Source of the DNA: an uncultured Bryobacteraceae bacterium
GTDB lineage: Bacteria > Acidobacteriota > Terriglobia > Bryobacterales > Bryobacteraceae
Length of the DNA stretch: 64,000 nucleotides
Assembly: GCA_938027685.1 (NCBI GenBank)
Contig: CALJAM010000001.1
Coordinates: forward strand, 124,001-188,000
Direction: 5' to 3'
The notes beneath the pieces are model-generated. The model made no database searches. It had not been told where the DNA came from and saw only the letters and a program-made list of their open reading frames with translations. Positions within the stretch are counted from its first letter, which is position 1, and each line of letters begins with the position of its first letter. Made by a program: the position numbers and the translations under genes. This document shows positions 18,708-29,906 of the stretch, in pieces.

Positions 18708-19346
18708 TCAGTTTGCCCTTTCTGCCGTCTGTCGGCCACGCCGCGACCGCAGGTACCAGTCCAGCTTTTGACGCACTGCCAGACGCGCCCGGTGGAGCCG
18801 TGTCTTCACGACTTCCTCGCTGACTTCCAGCGCCTCGGCGGTCTCCGCCGTGGAAAGGCCCTCGATGTCGCGCAGGATCAGCACGGTCTTGTAGTTTTCC
18901 GGCAATTCCTCGATCGCCTGGCGCACGACGCGTTGCAGCTCGGCACGGAGTGCCTGCTCCTCGGGCAGATTGGACCAGTCGGCGATGTCGAGTTTGCGCT
19001 GTCCGCCGTCTTCGCCCGCCTGCGGCATGAGTTCGTCCAGCGAGAGTTCCTGCGCGGGAGCGAAGACGCTTTTACGGCGCTTCATGAGGCAGGCGTTGCG
19101 GGCGATGCGAAAGACCCAGGGGCGAATCCGTTCCGGCTCGCGAAGCTGGTCGAGCTTTTCGAAAACCTTGAACAGCGCGTCCTGGGCCACCTCCTCGGCG
19201 TCCTCGTGGTGGCCGCACATCAGCAGACTGTACTGGAAAACTTTGTTGCGGAACAGCTCCACAAAGCGTTCGAACGCCCCGGGCTCGCCCGCCACCAGGC
19301 GCCGCGCCAGTTCGATTTCCTGCTGCTGGGCTTCGCCGATCGTCAA
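18708..19346 (-). CDS. RNA polymerase ECF sigma factor, RpoE-like
   Basis: A 212-residue ECF sigma-70 factor. Region 2 (about residues 22-95) shows FVELFRNKVFQYSLLMCGHHEDAEEVAQDALFKVF in register and RPWVFRIARNACLMKRRK. Region 4 (about 135-195) shows LPENYKTVLILRDIEGLSTAETAEALEVSEEVVKTRLHRAR in register with the -35-binding helix-turn-helix. It is co-transcribed with the anti-sigma gene and diverges from the RND pump operon across about 100 bp, which makes the pump a candidate regulon member. TACAAT on the minus strand near 19366 may be its -10 box. The target stress is not evident. Confidence 0.9.
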   Translation of the reverse strand: MTIGEAQQQEIELARRLVAGEPGAFERFVELFRNKVFQYSLLMCGHHEDAEEVAQDALFKVFEKLDQLREPERIRPWVFRIARNACLMKRRKSVFAPAQELSLDELMPQAGEDGGQRKLDIADWSNLPEEQALRAELQRVVRQAIEELPENYKTVLILRDIEGLSTAETAEALEVSEEVVKTRLHRARLAVRQKLDWYLRSRRGRQTAERAN

Positions 19347-19450
19347 AGTCTTCCTTCGCTGCCATTGTAGCGGAGAGGACCGTGAGGGGTTCCGTCACCT
19401 GCTGCGACGGCTTGCATCTTGATGGGTGTGAACAGCCTTGCGGAGAGAGC

Positions 19451-20785
19451 ATGCGAAGACGCACGCTGCTGTTGTTGTGGTCGGTGACGCTGTGGGGCCA
19501 GGCCCCGCTTTCCCTCAGGCAGGCCGTGGAAGTTGCGCTACGACAGCATCCCCAGGTCCAGGCCGCCGGCAGCAGCCGCCAGGCCGCCGAAACCAGGATC
19601 CGGGCCGCGCGTAGCGGCTACCTGCCCAGGCTCCAGTACGCAGAATCTTTCCAGCGCGGCAACAACCCGGTCTATGTCTTTGGCTCCCTACTGAGCCAGG
19701 CGAGGTTCACCGAGCAAAACTTCGCGTTGCCCGCGCTGAACCGCCCGGATTTCCTGAATAATTTCCAATCGCAGCTCGCTCTGGAGCAGGTGATTTATGA
19801 CGGCGGATTGACCCGGCAGGCGGTGCGCTCGGCCGAGCTCGGCAAGGGTCTGGCTCACGAGGAAGAGCGCCGCGCACGGCAGGGCGTGATCGCCGGCGTC
19901 GTCCGGGCCTACTTCGGCGCCGTCCTGGCGGCGGAGTCGTTGAAGACCGCGGAGGAAGCGGTCCGTTCGGCGGAAGCCGACCTGGAGCGAGCGCGCGCCC
20001 TGCGGGCGGCAGGCTTGATCACGGATGCCGACGTGCTCTCGCTCGAGGTTCACCTGGCCGGCGTGCGCGAACAGCGGATCCGCCGGGCGGCCGATCTCGA
20101 GGTGGCCAAGGCGGCGTTGAACGAGGCGCTCGGGCTGTCGCTCGATACGGCCCACACTCTGACCACGGCGCTGGCGCCCGCCAGGCTGCCCGTCCCCGAG
20201 CTCGGCCCTTACGAAAAGGACGCGGTCGAGCAGCGGCCCGAAACGCGACAGGCTGCGCTTGCGGTGCGCATCGCTGCCAGCCAGAGTGCAGCCGCGCGAG
20301 CTGCCATGTGGCCGCAAGTGGTTGTCCGGGGCCTCTTCGAAGCCGATCGTCAGCGCTTCGTGACCCGCGGCGCAGCCAACTGGTTGGCCGCTGTCTCGCT
20401 GCGCTGGAACCTGTTCAACGGATTCGCGGACCGAGAGCGCATTCGCGAGGCGGCCTTCGCGGAGCAGCGGGCCGAGGCCGAACGCCGCCGCGCCGAGGCG
20501 CTGGTTCGCCTGCACGTGCGTCAGGCCTACGCGGGCTGGCAGGCGGCTCTCCAGCGGATCGAGGTTGCCCGCGCCGCGATCAGTCAGGCCGAGGAAAGCC
20601 TGCGTATCACCAAGAATCGTTACGAGAACGGCCTGGCCACGGTCACCGATCTGCTTCGCACGGAGACCGCCGTGCTCGAGGCGCGCAACCGGTACCTGGC
20701 CGCCCTCTACGACCAGCGGCTCGCGGCGGTCGAGCTGGCTCTGGCCGCAGGCGTGCTCTCCCCTGATTCCCCTGTGCTGGATTGA
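19451..20785 (+). CDS. TolC-family outer-membrane efflux protein
   Basis: Outer-membrane channel of a tripartite pump, 444 residues after choosing ATG 19451 (GGAGAGAG just upstream). The signal peptide is RRRTLLLLWSVTLWGQA (2-18). The body shows the internally duplicated long-helix pattern of TolC/OEP proteins, rich in Ala, Arg, Glu and Gln, with LSLRQAVEVALRQHPQ at the start of the first repeat and RYENGLATVTDLLRTETAVLEARNRY in the second. The adaptor gene follows after 13 bp and the RND transporter follows that, so it forms one operon. Confidence 0.9.
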   Translation: MRRRTLLLLWSVTLWGQAPLSLRQAVEVALRQHPQVQAAGSSRQAAETRIRAARSGYLPRLQYAESFQRGNNPVYVFGSLLSQARFTEQNFALPALNRPDFLNNFQSQLALEQVIYDGGLTRQAVRSAELGKGLAHEEERRARQGVIAGVVRAYFGAVLAAESLKTAEEAVRSAEADLERARALRAAGLITDADVLSLEVHLAGVREQRIRRAADLEVAKAALNEALGLSLDTAHTLTTALAPARLPVPELGPYEKDAVEQRPETRQAALAVRIAASQSAAARAAMWPQVVVRGLFEADRQRFVTRGAANWLAAVSLRWNLFNGFADRERIREAAFAEQRAEAERRRAEALVRLHVRQAYAGWQAALQRIEVARAAISQAEESLRITKNRYENGLATVTDLLRTETAVLEARNRYLAALYDQRLAAVELALAAGVLSPDSPVLD

Positions 20786-20798
20786 GCAGGAGTTGCCC

Positions 20799-21950
20799 AT
20801 GAGATTTCCCTGGTTGTTTGGTGCCGCCCTGCTGGCCGTGACGGCCGGTTGTGGTGGTCGGCATTCCGAAAGCGCTCGCGCTGCTGATTCCGGAGCGCCC
20901 GTAAAGGTGGGCGTGACGACGGCGCGTGAGGAATCCTGGCCTTCTTTCTATGAGGCGGTCGGGACCGTGCGGGCGAGAAGCGCGGCCGCGGTATCGGCGA
21001 AGGTCATGGGATACGTTCGCGAGGTGGGATTCCGGGTGGGCGACCGGGTTCATCAAGGCCAGGTTCTGATCGAGCTGGACGCGCGCGATCTGGAAGCCCA
21101 GTGGCGGCAGGCCCAGGCCGCGCTGGAGGAAGCGCGCAGCGCTGTGCCGGAGGCCGAAAGCGCGGTGGCTGCGGCCAAAGCGGGCCTCGAGTTGGCCCAG
21201 GTGACCTTCCGTCGCATGGAGGACCTGTTCCAGAAGCGCTCGATCTCGAATCAGGAGTACGACGAGGCGCGCGCCAGGCTGCGGCAGGCCCAAGCGCAGT
21301 ACGAGATGGCGCAGGCCCGCCGCCGCCAGTTGGCCGCTAGGATCCGTCAGGCCGAGCAAGCGGTACACGCTGCGGAGGTCGTGCGCGGGTATGCCCGCAT
21401 CACCGCGCCGTTCGACGGCCTGGTGGTCGAGAAGAACGTCGAGCCCGGCAACCTTGCGGCGCCGGGCATCGCCCTGCTCGTGCTCGAGCGCGAGGGCGGC
21501 TACCGCTTCGAGGCGGCGGTCGAAGAATCGCGGCTCTCCATGGTGCGTCCGCGCCAGACGGTACGGGTGAAGCTTGACGCTCTGGGACGGGAACTGACCG
21601 GGCAGGTAAGCGAGATCGTTCCCGCGGTGGACGCAGCCGCGCGCTCGTTCACGGTGAAGATCGACTTGCCCCCGGTTGAAGGTCTGCGTTCGGGCCTGTT
21701 CGGGCGAGCGGTCTTCGAGGCGGGCAGCCGGCGCGCAATCGTCGTGCCCGCCTCAGCCGTCAGTGAGCGCGGGCAGCTTGCCTCCGTGTTCGTAGTGGAG
21801 CAGGGCGTCGTGCGTACGCGGCTGGTCAGCCCCGGAGCGCGGCGCAACGCCCAAGTCGAGATTCTGGCCGGCCTGAACGCGGGCGAAACCGTCGTGGCCG
21901 CGGTCCCGCCCGGCCTGCGCGATGGTGCGCGCGTGGAGGTGGCGCGGTGA
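20799..21950 (+). CDS. RND efflux periplasmic adaptor (membrane fusion lipoprotein)
   Basis: Links the inner-membrane pump to the outer-membrane channel. 383 residues from ATG 20799 (AGGAG eight bases upstream). The lipobox VTAGC (Cys about residue 19) indicates a lipid-anchored protein. It has the HlyD/AcrA order: half-lipoyl ([22 protein letters not shown]), a long coiled-coil hairpin (about 90-200), second half-lipoyl ([19 protein letters not shown]), beta-barrel and membrane-proximal domains. The stop overlaps the GTG start of the RND gene. Confidence 0.92.
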   Translation: MRFPWLFGAALLAVTAGCGGRHSESARAADSGAPVKVGVTTAREESWPSFYEAVGTVRARSAAAVSAKVMGYVREVGFRVGDRVHQGQVLIELDARDLEAQWRQAQAALEEARSAVPEAESAVAAAKAGLELAQVTFRRMEDLFQKRSISNQEYDEARARLRQAQAQYEMAQARRRQLAARIRQAEQAVHAAEVVRGYARITAPFDGLVVEKNVEPGNLAAPGIALLVLEREGGYRFEAAVEESRLSMVRPRQTVRVKLDALGRELTGQVSEIVPAVDAAARSFTVKIDLPPVEGLRSGLFGRAVFEAGSRRAIVVPASAVSERGQLASVFVVEQGVVRTRLVSPGARRNAQVEILAGLNAGETVVAAVPPGLRDGARVEVAR

Positions 21951-24900
21951 GCACGCCCGAACGTCTCGGTCCCGCGGGCCGCTTGGCGCGCGCCTTCATC
22001 GACTCCAAGCTCACGCCCCTGATGATCGCGGCCTCCCTCGTGCTGGGAGCCTTCGCCGTGCTCATGCTCCCGCGCGAGGAGGAGCCGCAGATCAAGGTGC
22101 CGATGATCGACATCTTCGTAGGCATGCCCGGGGCGTCGGCGCGCGAGGTCGAAGAACGCGTCACCAAGCCCATGGAGAAGCTGCTTTGGGAGATTCCCGG
22201 GGTCGAGTACATTTACTCGACCTCTAGTCCCGGCGCGGCCATGGCGGTTGTTCGCTTCTATGTGGGCGAGGACGAGGAAGACTCCATCGTCAAGCTCAAC
22301 CAGAAGATGTTCGCCAACTTCGACCTGATCCCGCCCGGCGCTACGCCGCCGCTGATCAAGCCGCGCTCGATCGACGACGTACCCATCCTCGCGCTAACGC
22401 TGTGGAGCCCGCAGTACGGCCCGTTCGAACTACGGCGCATCGCCGCTCAGATGCACGACGCCATCAAGCAGACGCCCGACGTTTCGGCCGTGACCATCAT
22501 CGGGGGCCAAAGGCGAGAAATACGGGTCACACTGGACGAGGCGCGGCTGGCGGCCTACGGGCTTACCCCGATCGAGGTTTATCAGGCCCTGGGCGCGGCC
22601 AATCGGCGCCTGCCCTCGGGCAGCTTCGCGCGGGGCAACCGGGAGTTCGTGCTGGAGACAGGCGAGTTCCTGCGCACCGCCGAAGACGTGGCGTCGGTGG
22701 TGGTCGGCGTATTCAACCGCAAGCCCGTCTACGTTCGCGACGTGGCGCGGGTCGAGGACGGCGGCGAGGAGCCTACGCAGTATGTGCACCACGCGGGCCG
22801 TGAAGGCGTTTTTCACCCCGCTGTGACGCTGGCGGTCGCGAAACGCAAGGGCACCAATGCGATCACGGTGGCGCACGAGGTCCTGGCGCGCGTTGAGCGC
22901 CTCAAGGGCAGCGTCATACCGCCCGGCGTAGAACTGAGCATCACGCGGCATTACGGCGAGACGGCGGCCGAGAAGTCCAACGAACTGCTCTTGCACATGC
23001 TGATCGCCGTGGTCTCGGTGAGCTTGTTGATCGGCGTAGCGCTCGGCCTGCGTGAATCGCTCATCGTCTTCATCGCCATCCCGGTGACGTTGGCCCTGAC
23101 GCTGGCGGTCTTCTACTTCTACGGTTACACGCTGAACCGCATCACGCTGTTCGCGTTGATCTTCTCCATCGGCATCCTGGTTGACGACGCCATCGTGGTA
23201 GTCGAGAACATCGCGCGGCACGCACGGCTGCCCGGCAACCGGAACCGCCCCCTGACGGCCATCGCCGTAGAGGCCGTCGACGAAGTCGGCAACCCCACCA
23301 TCCTGGCTACGCTCACGGTCATCGCGGCCATCCTGCCCATGGCGTTCGTGGGCGGGCTGATGGGGCCCTACATGCGCCCGATTCCGGTCGGTGCGTCGGC
23401 GGCCATGATTTTCTCCCTCGTGGTTGCGTTTCTAGTGACTCCGTGGGCGGCGGTGCGCATACTCAGGCTGAGGCGCGGCCACGCCCAAGGCGAGCGCGAG
23501 GACCGCCTGACGAGGCTCTACCGCTACGCGATGAAGCCGCTGCTCGAGCGGGCGCTGCTGCGTTGGGCTTTTCTGGTAGGCGTCCTGCTGTTGCTGGCAG
23601 GCTCGGTCGCCCTGCTCTTCACCGGCTTCGTCAAGGTGAAGATGCTGCCCTTCGACAACAAGAGCGAATTCCAGGTCATCGTCGACATGCCCGAGGGCAC
23701 GACACTGGAAGAGACTGAACGCGTGACGCGCGCGCTCGCGCTGCCCTTGCTCGAGCAGCCGGAAGTGGTCAACGTTCAGACCTACACCGGCACGGCCGCA
23801 CCCTTCAATTTCAACGGGCTGGTGCGCCACTACTACCTGCGCCGCGGCTCCAACGTGGCCGATATCCAGGTGAACCTGCTCGGCAAGCACGAGCGCGATC
23901 TGCAAAGCCACGACATCGCCAAGCGCGTGCGGGAACTGCTGGTTCCGATCGCCCGCCGCTACGGGGCGCGCATCAAGGTGGCCGAGGTTCCGCCCGGCCC
24001 GCCCGTGCTGCAAACGCTGGTGGCTGAGATCTACGGGCCGACGCTGGAGGGAAGGCTGGAGATCGCCCGCCGGGTCTTCGGGTTGTTCGAGAAAACCGAA
24101 GGCGTGGTGGACGTGGACTGGTACGTGGAGGACGACCAGCCCAAGACCAGGCTGCTTGTAGATCGGGAGAAGGCCGCGCTGCACGGCATTAGCGAGGACG
24201 AGATCGCGCGCACGCTGCGCATCGCGGCCGCGGGCGAACCGGCAGGTCTGCTTCACGTGGACTCGGAGAAGGAGGACCTGCCCATCGTGCTGCGTTTGGA
24301 GCGGGCGGCGCGTTCCGACCTCGAGCGTCTTATGAACCTACGCCTGAAGGGTCGTGACGGAAGTCCCGTGCCCCTCGGCCAGCTCGTGCGCGTCGAGCCG
24401 ACCGTACAGGAAAAAAGCATCTACCACAAGAACCTGATGCCCGTGACTTACGTGACGGCGGACGTCGCCGGGGCGATCGAAAGCCCCGTCTATGCGATCC
24501 TCAAGCTGGGCCGCGAGATTTCCCGCATTCGCTTGCCCGAGGGTTACACGATCGAGCAGTACACGGCACGGCAGCCTGCCGACGAATCACGCTACGCCAT
24601 GAAGTGGGACGGCGAATGGCACATCACCTACGAGGTCTTCCGCGATCTGGGCCTTGCCTTCGGCGCCGTGCTCATCCTGATTTATGTTCTGGTGGTGGGT
24701 TGGTTTCAGTCCTTCAGCACTCCGCTGGTCATCATGGCGGCCATCCCCTTCTCGCTGGTGGGCATCCTGCCCGCTCACGGATCGCTCGACGCCTTCTTCA
24801 CTGCGACCTCGATGATCGGATTCATCGCGGGCGCGGGTATCGTGGTCAGGAACTCCATCATCCTGGTGGACTTCATCGAGCTGCGCCTCAAGCAGGGCAT

Positions 24901-25156
24901 GCCGCTCAAAGACGCCGTGGTGGACGCGGGCGCGGTCCGCTTTCGGCCGATGCTGCTGACGGCGGCGGCCGTGGTGGTAGGCGCCGCCGTGATCCTGTTC
25001 GATCCCATCTTTCAGGGCCTTGCCATCTCGCTGATGGCGGGCGAGGTTGCCTCGCTGCTGCTTTCGCGCATGGCCGTGCCGATCGTGTACTATATGGCCC
25101 ATCGGCGCAGGGCCGGCGCGGCGGCTCTGCCGGTTGAATCCGTCGCTGCACGGTAG
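21947..25156 (+). CDS. RND efflux transporter, HAE1/AcrB-like
   Basis: Proton-driven inner-membrane pump, 1,069 residues, with the twofold repeat of six transmembrane segments plus a large periplasmic loop. Seen: [17 protein letters not shown] after the first segment, the TM4 proton-relay [14 protein letters not shown] (paired Asp) near residue 410, and the matching second-half block [21 protein letters not shown] near 965. GTG 21947 overlaps the adaptor stop (GTGA) and has GGAGGTG upstream. The first half keeps the Asp pair while the second half has Arg-Asn in the equivalent position, as usual for AcrB relatives. The substrate (drug, metal or lipid) cannot be decided; no metal-binding Met/His clusters stand out. 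Confidence 0.92.
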   Translation: MSTPERLGPAGRLARAFIDSKLTPLMIAASLVLGAFAVLMLPREEEPQIKVPMIDIFVGMPGASAREVEERVTKPMEKLLWEIPGVEYIYSTSSPGAAMAVVRFYVGEDEEDSIVKLNQKMFANFDLIPPGATPPLIKPRSIDDVPILALTLWSPQYGPFELRRIAAQMHDAIKQTPDVSAVTIIGGQRREIRVTLDEARLAAYGLTPIEVYQALGAANRRLPSGSFARGNREFVLETGEFLRTAEDVASVVVGVFNRKPVYVRDVARVEDGGEEPTQYVHHAGREGVFHPAVTLAVAKRKGTNAITVAHEVLARVERLKGSVIPPGVELSITRHYGETAAEKSNELLLHMLIAVVSVSLLIGVALGLRESLIVFIAIPVTLALTLAVFYFYGYTLNRITLFALIFSIGILVDDAIVVVENIARHARLPGNRNRPLTAIAVEAVDEVGNPTILATLTVIAAILPMAFVGGLMGPYMRPIPVGASAAMIFSLVVAFLVTPWAAVRILRLRRGHAQGEREDRLTRLYRYAMKPLLERALLRWAFLVGVLLLLAGSVALLFTGFVKVKMLPFDNKSEFQVIVDMPEGTTLEETERVTRALALPLLEQPEVVNVQTYTGTAAPFNFNGLVRHYYLRRGSNVADIQVNLLGKHERDLQSHDIAKRVRELLVPIARRYGARIKVAEVPPGPPVLQTLVAEIYGPTLEGRLEIARRVFGLFEKTEGVVDVDWYVEDDQPKTRLLVDREKAALHGISEDEIARTLRIAAAGEPAGLLHVDSEKEDLPIVLRLERAARSDLERLMNLRLKGRDGSPVPLGQLVRVEPTVQEKSIYHKNLMPVTYVTADVAGAIESPVYAILKLGREISRIRLPEGYTIEQYTARQPADESRYAMKWDGEWHITYEVFRDLGLAFGAVLILIYVLVVGWFQSFSTPLVIMAAIPFSLVGILPAHGSLDAFFTATSMIGFIAGAGIVVRNSIILVDFIELRLKQGMPLKDAVVDAGAVRFRPMLLTAAAVVVGAAVILFDPIFQGLAISLMAGEVASLLLSRMAVPIVYYMAHRRRAGAAALPVESVAAR

Positions 25157-25282
25157 AGCCGAGGCTGCTGCTGCGGCGCCTCTTTATCAGGCGACCGGAA
25201 ACTGCGGGCCTCCGAGAACGCTGCAGCCGCTCGCCCGTCCGGGAGAAGGCAAGCCCCGTCGCCCCTGCTTGGGAGCGTGTTT

Positions 25283-25855
25283 GTGGCCAAGGATGTGTGG
25301 TTCACCGCGGATTTCCACCTCGGCCACGCCAACATCATCCGTTACTGTGCACGCCCCGCAGCCGAAGTATCTGAAATGGACCAGCTCATTCTGGATCGGA
25401 TCAACCAGGTGGTGAAGCAGGAAGACGACCTCTACTTTCTTGGCGATTTTTGCGTGGGTGACGCTGCGCGGGTCGAGAAGTATTTGAGGCGCATTATTTG
25501 CCGCAACATCTATTTCGTACGCGGTAATCACGACAAGGGCGCCGCGCAGGCGCAGCACATGTTTCGCTGGTTCAAGGACCTGGCTGAAGTCAGCTTCGCA
25601 GGGCGTCTGGTCGTTCTCTGCCATTACCCGATGCGCGCATGGCGCGGGTCGCATCGCGGTTCATGGCATTTGCACGGACACTGCCATGGGCGACTGCCGG
25701 AGGATCCGCTGTTGCTCTCGCTGGACGTGGGCGTGGATGCGCACGAATATCGCCCATGGCACTGGGATGAGATCGTGAGCCGGTTGCAACCCAAGGAGGA
25801 GCAGCTTCGGGCGCAGGGCCGCTTCCGGCGCGCCTTGGAGACTGCCGACCCCTGA
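25283..25855 (+). CDS. Calcineurin-like metallophosphoesterase
   Basis: A 190-residue single-domain phosphoesterase. All five metallophosphoesterase motifs are present in order: DFHLGH (D-x-H), LGDF (G-D), RGNHDKG (G-N-H-D), LCHYP (H) and HGHCHG (G-H-x-H). It belongs to the small group found in both bacteria and phages whose substrate is unknown. GTG 25283 is preferred because GGGAG lies seven bases upstream; GTG 25277 would be too close to it. It lies about 125 bp downstream of the RND gene and ahead of the small membrane protein. Confidence 0.85.
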   Translation: MAKDVWFTADFHLGHANIIRYCARPAAEVSEMDQLILDRINQVVKQEDDLYFLGDFCVGDAARVEKYLRRIICRNIYFVRGNHDKGAAQAQHMFRWFKDLAEVSFAGRLVVLCHYPMRAWRGSHRGSWHLHGHCHGRLPEDPLLLSLDVGVDAHEYRPWHWDEIVSRLQPKEEQLRAQGRFRRALETADP

Positions 25856-25912
25856 GGGGCCGTCCCCATTCGCACCCGCGCTGCATCTTCAAAGAGTGGA
25901 GGTGTACCGCCT

Positions 25913-26107
25913 GTGACGATAGAGCGCTATCTGCGGTTGATCGCCGGCTTCTTCGTGCTGCTCAGCCTTGCGCTGGGGTGGTTGGTGGATCCGCGCTTTC
26001 ACTGGTTCACGGCCTTCGTGGGTTTGAACCTGGTGCAATCGGCTTTCACCAACTGGTGTCCCATGGTTGCGCTGCTCAAGAAATTCGGCGTCCGTCGCTG
26101 CGCCTGA
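25913..26107 (+). CDS. DUF2892 (YgaP-like) small membrane protein
   Basis: A 64-residue protein with two transmembrane segments (about 8-24 and 30-47) and the family pattern [18 protein letters not shown] ... [20 protein letters not shown] followed by a short basic tail with a Cys. DUF2892 domains occur alone or fused to rhodanese domains (YgaP); here it is alone. The start is GTG 25913 with GGAGGTG about ten bases upstream. It has no clear functional partner nearby. Confidence 0.82.
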   Translation: MTIERYLRLIAGFFVLLSLALGWLVDPRFHWFTAFVGLNLVQSAFTNWCPMVALLKKFGVRRCA

Positions 26108-26178
26108 GCGCCGGCATTGCACCCCCGCGGGCGCCGACGCGAAAATAACATACTGGGCGTTCTTCGCCGGGGCATGCG

Positions 26179-28950
26179 ATGCTCGACCGTATCAGCGTCC
26201 GCGGGGCGCGCCAGCACAACCTCAAGAACATCGACGTCGAAATCCCGCGTAACTCGCTGACCGTCGTCACCGGTCTGAGCGGATCGGGGAAGTCCTCGCT
26301 GGCTTTCGATACCATCTACGCGGAGGGTCAGCGCCGCTACGTCGAAACGCTCTCGCCCTACGCCCGGCAGTTCCTCGATCAGATGGAGCGGCCCGAGGTC
26401 GACGCAATCGACGGCCTCAGCCCGGCCATTTCGATCGAGCAGAAAACCACCAGCCGCAGCCCGCGCTCGACCGTGGGCACCATCACGGAGATCTACGATT
26501 ACTTGCGGCTGCTTTACTCCTCGATCGGCATTCCGCACTGTCCGGATTGCGGCCAGCCCATCCGGCGGCAGAGCACCGAGCAGATCCTGCAACAGATCAT
26601 GGCCACGCTGCGGGATCAGCGCATCATGATCCTGGCTCCCGTGGTGCGGGGACGAAAGGGCGAGTACCGCAAGGAACTGGAGAAGTTCGCGCAGCAGGGC
26701 TTCGTGCGCGCGCGCATTGACGGCGTGCTGCGCTCGCTGGACGAGCCGGTGACGCTCGACCGCAGGCGCAACCATACCATCGAGATCGTGGTGGACCGTC
26801 TGCTGGTCAAGGCCGGCGTGGAACGCAGGCTGGAAGCCTCGCTCGATACGGCGGCCAAAATGGCCGATGGGTTGATCCTGGTGGCGGTCGTCGACGGCGA
26901 AGAGCGGTTGTACTCGCAGAAACTGGCCTGCCCGGACTGCGGCACCAGCGTACCGGAACTCGAGCCGCGTTCCTTTTCCTTTAACAGTCCCTACGGCGCC
27001 TGTGAGACCTGCTCGGGCCTGGGGAGCACTTGGAGCTTCGATCCGGCCAAAGTCATTTCGGATCCCTCCAAGCCTCTGCTGGAAGGAGGCCTCGGTCCGG
27101 GCGCCGGCTCGGCTTACCTGGTCCATCGCCTGAAGGATGTCGCCCGGCGGCTTCGACTGGACCTGAGCGTGCCCTTCGAGCAGCTGCCGGCCAAGACCCA
27201 GAAGCTGCTGCTGGAGGGCGGCAGCGGCTTCCCCGGCCTGCTGAATATCCTCCAACAGGTTTACGAAGAAGCGGGCGAGACTTACCGGGAGTGGCTCATG
27301 GAGTACATGTCCCCGGTGACCTGCCCCGCCTGCAAGGGTAAGCGCCTGAAGCCTGCGAGCCTGGCGGTGCGCGTGCAGAGCCTTTCCATAGCGGACTTCA
27401 CCGCGCTGCCGGTGGCGCGCGCGCTGCCCCTAGTGAAGAGCTGGAAGTTCAGCCCGCGTGAGATGGAGATCGCGGGACGGATCCTGGAAGAGATCACGCA
27501 TCGGCTGGAGTTCCTGCAAGCGGTGGGTCTGGACTACCTGAGCCTCGACCGCTCGGCGGCGACGCTGGCCGGGGGAGAGGCCCAAAGGATCCGACTGGCC
27601 ACGCAGATCGGCTCGCAGTTGCGCGGCGTGCTGTATGTGCTCGACGAGCCGTCGATCGGACTGCACCCGCGCGATAACTCCCGCCTGCTCGACACCCTGA
27701 TCCGCTTGCGCGACATGGGCAACACGGTGGTCGTGGTCGAGCACGATCAGGAGACCATCGAACGCGCCGACTACGTGGTGGATTTGGGGCCGGGTGCAGG
27801 CCGCCTGGGCGGGCAGCTGGTGGCTTGCGGAACCCCCCAGGAGATCGCACGCAATCCGGCCTCCCTGACGGGCCGGTACCTTGCGGGGTTGGAGCGCATC
27901 GACGTGCCCGCCTCCCGGCGTCGCGGCAACGGGCGCAAGCTCGTGGTCCGCGGGGCGCGGGAGCACAACCTCAAGAACATCGACGTCGAGTTCCCGCTGG
28001 GTGTGTTCATCGTGGTCACCGGCGTCTCCGGCAGCGGCAAGTCCACGCTCGTCAACGACATCGTCTACCGAGCGTTGATGAAGCGCCTGCATGGCTCCCG
28101 CGAGGAGCCCGGCGCGCACGACGCCATCGAGGGTCTCGAGCACATCGACAAGGTCATCCAGATCGATCAGTCGCCCATCGGTCGCACGCCGCGCTCCAAT
28201 CCCGCGACCTACACCGGCGTGTTCACGCTCATCCGCGATCTCTACGCCATGCTGCCGGAGTCGCGCGAGCGCGGCTACAAGCCGGGCCGCTTCAGCTTCA
28301 ACGTGAAAGGGGGCCGCTGCGAAGCCTGCGAGGGTGACGGCGTCAAGCGCATCGAAATGAGCTTTCTGCCCGACGTCTACGTCACTTGCGAGGTCTGCCG
28401 GGGGCGCCGCTACAACCAGGAGACGCTCCAGGTCAAGTACAAGGGCTACTCGATTGCGGACCTGCTGGAGGCGACGGTCGAGGAGGCGCTCGGCCTGCTG
28501 GGCAACATCCCCCAGATCGCCTCGAAACTGCAGACGCTGGTGGATGTGGGGTTGGGCTACATCCACCTCGGCCAGCCCGCCACTACGCTTTCGGGCGGCG
28601 AAGCGCAGCGCATCAAACTGGCTCGCGAGCTCAGCAAGCGCCAGACCGGGCGAACGTTTTACATTCTCGACGAACCCACTACCGGCCTGCATTTCGATGA
28701 CATCCGCAAGCTCCTGAACGTGCTCCAGAGGCTGGTAGACTTGGGGAATACGGTCGTGGTCATCGAACACCAGCTCGACGTGATCAAATCGGCGGACTGG
28801 ATCATTGATCTCGGACCCGAGGGCGGCGAGGCAGGCGGCTACGTTGTGGCCACGGGCACACCCGAGCAGATCGTCCGTCACCGCAAGAGTTATACCGGTC
28901 AGGCCCTGGCGCGGGTGCTCGGCGACGGGCGGATGCATTCGCTCTCATGA
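26179..28950 (+). CDS. uvrA: Excinuclease ABC subunit A
   Basis: Damage-recognition ATPase of nucleotide excision repair, 923 residues. Two ABC modules are visible: Walker [13 protein letters not shown] (near 33) and [12 protein letters not shown] (near 616), two signature motifs ([16 protein letters not shown]) and two Walker B motifs ([21 protein letters not shown]). Zinc-binding Cys-x2-Cys pairs occur in CPDCGQ, CPDCGT, CETCSG, CPACKG, CEACEG and CEVCRG. The stop overlaps the ATG of the next gene (ATGA), coupling it to the DHS-like protein. No obvious LexA box was recognised upstream. Confidence 0.97.
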   Translation: MLDRISVRGARQHNLKNIDVEIPRNSLTVVTGLSGSGKSSLAFDTIYAEGQRRYVETLSPYARQFLDQMERPEVDAIDGLSPAISIEQKTTSRSPRSTVGTITEIYDYLRLLYSSIGIPHCPDCGQPIRRQSTEQILQQIMATLRDQRIMILAPVVRGRKGEYRKELEKFAQQGFVRARIDGVLRSLDEPVTLDRRRNHTIEIVVDRLLVKAGVERRLEASLDTAAKMADGLILVAVVDGEERLYSQKLACPDCGTSVPELEPRSFSFNSPYGACETCSGLGSTWSFDPAKVISDPSKPLLEGGLGPGAGSAYLVHRLKDVARRLRLDLSVPFEQLPAKTQKLLLEGGSGFPGLLNILQQVYEEAGETYREWLMEYMSPVTCPACKGKRLKPASLAVRVQSLSIADFTALPVARALPLVKSWKFSPREMEIAGRILEEITHRLEFLQAVGLDYLSLDRSAATLAGGEAQRIRLATQIGSQLRGVLYVLDEPSIGLHPRDNSRLLDTLIRLRDMGNTVVVVEHDQETIERADYVVDLGPGAGRLGGQLVACGTPQEIARNPASLTGRYLAGLERIDVPASRRRGNGRKLVVRGAREHNLKNIDVEFPLGVFIVVTGVSGSGKSTLVNDIVYRALMKRLHGSREEPGAHDAIEGLEHIDKVIQIDQSPIGRTPRSNPATYTGVFTLIRDLYAMLPESRERGYKPGRFSFNVKGGRCEACEGDGVKRIEMSFLPDVYVTCEVCRGRRYNQETLQVKYKGYSIADLLEATVEEALGLLGNIPQIASKLQTLVDVGLGYIHLGQPATTLSGGEAQRIKLARELSKRQTGRTFYILDEPTTGLHFDDIRKLLNVLQRLVDLGNTVVVIEHQLDVIKSADWIIDLGPEGGEAGGYVVATGTPEQIVRHRKSYTGQALARVLGDGRMHSLS

Positions 28951-29906
28951 GCTGCTACCAGCAGAAGCCGCTCGAATTTACCGGCCTCAGGACCGTCCCC
29001 TTGGGCGAGCGCGGCGGCAAAGTGCGTGTAGAGCACTTTGCGGGCGTCTACGAGAAAGGCGCAGGCCTGAAGGTCTGGGTGGACCGTCTGCCGCGAATCC
29101 TGGCGGCGGAGAACTTCCGCGTCCTGGTGCGAGTTCTGAGCGCGGCGCGAGCACAGGGCAAGCCCGTGATCTGGGGTCTCGGCGGCCATGTGATCAAGTG
29201 CGGCCTCGCCCCGGTGCTGATCGATCTCATGGCGCGCGGCTACGCGACGGCTTTCGCCATGAACGGCGCCGCCGCCATTCATGATTATGAGATCGCCCTC
29301 GCCGGCGCCACCAGCGAGGACGTCGAAGCCGCCCTGCCGGACGGCAGTTTCGGTACGGCCGAGGAGACCGGGCGGGAGATCAACGCGGCCGCCCGCGAGG
29401 CGGCCAAGGACGCCGTCGGACTGGGCGAAGCGCTGGGCCGCCGCCTAGCCACGCAGGCCCATCCGCGTTACGGCGAGTATAGCTTGCTGTTGCAGGCCTA
29501 TCGGCAACGCACGCCGGTCACCGTCCACGTGGCCGTGGGCACCGATACGCCGCACACGCACCCCACGGCGGACGGGGCTGCGCTGGGCGCGGCCAGCTAT
29601 GTTGACTTCCGGCTGTTCTGCCGTCTGGTGGCCCAGCTGGATCATGGCGGCGTCTACGTGAACGTCGGATCAGCCGTGATCCTGCCCGAAGTTTTTCTAA
29701 AAGCGGTCTCGGTGGTGCGCAATCTCGGCTACCGGCTTGAAGAGTTTACGACGGCGAACCTGGACTTTCTGTCGCATTATCGACCGCGCGTGAACGTGCT
29801 CGAGCGTCCCCATGCGCGCGCAGGCGGGCGCGGGATCGGGCTGATCGGCCATCACGAACTGCTGCTGCCGCTACTGGCGGCAGCGCTGATCGAGCAGGAG
29901 CCATGA
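28947..29906 (+). CDS. Conserved protein, deoxyhypusine-synthase-like fold, function unknown
   Basis: A 319-residue protein of a conserved bacterial family that I associate with the deoxyhypusine synthase superfamily. Seen: [17 protein letters not shown] and [17 protein letters not shown], which look like the nucleotide-binding half of a DHS-like Rossmann fold, then [20 protein letters not shown] and [22 protein letters not shown] do not see the WGK-type active-site lysine context of true deoxyhypusine synthases, and bacteria lack eIF5A, so that reaction is unlikely. It is translationally coupled to uvrA (ATGA overlap) and to the CPBP protease gene (ATGA overlap). Family membership is from memory of the motif pattern; function is open. 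Confidence 0.6.
   Translation: MSCYQQKPLEFTGLRTVPLGERGGKVRVEHFAGVYEKGAGLKVWVDRLPRILAAENFRVLVRVLSAARAQGKPVIWGLGGHVIKCGLAPVLIDLMARGYATAFAMNGAAAIHDYEIALAGATSEDVEAALPDGSFGTAEETGREINAAAREAAKDAVGLGEALGRRLATQAHPRYGEYSLLLQAYRQRTPVTVHVAVGTDTPHTHPTADGAALGAASYVDFRLFCRLVAQLDHGGVYVNVGSAVILPEVFLKAVSVVRNLGYRLEEFTTANLDFLSHYRPRVNVLERPHARAGGRGIGLIGHHELLLPLLAAALIEQEP

Noticed and set aside
27430-28938. 502-codon minus-strand open frame
   Set aside because: It lies antisense to uvrA, whose ABC motifs are unmistakable; the frame is an artefact of GC-rich codon usage and has no recognisable domain.
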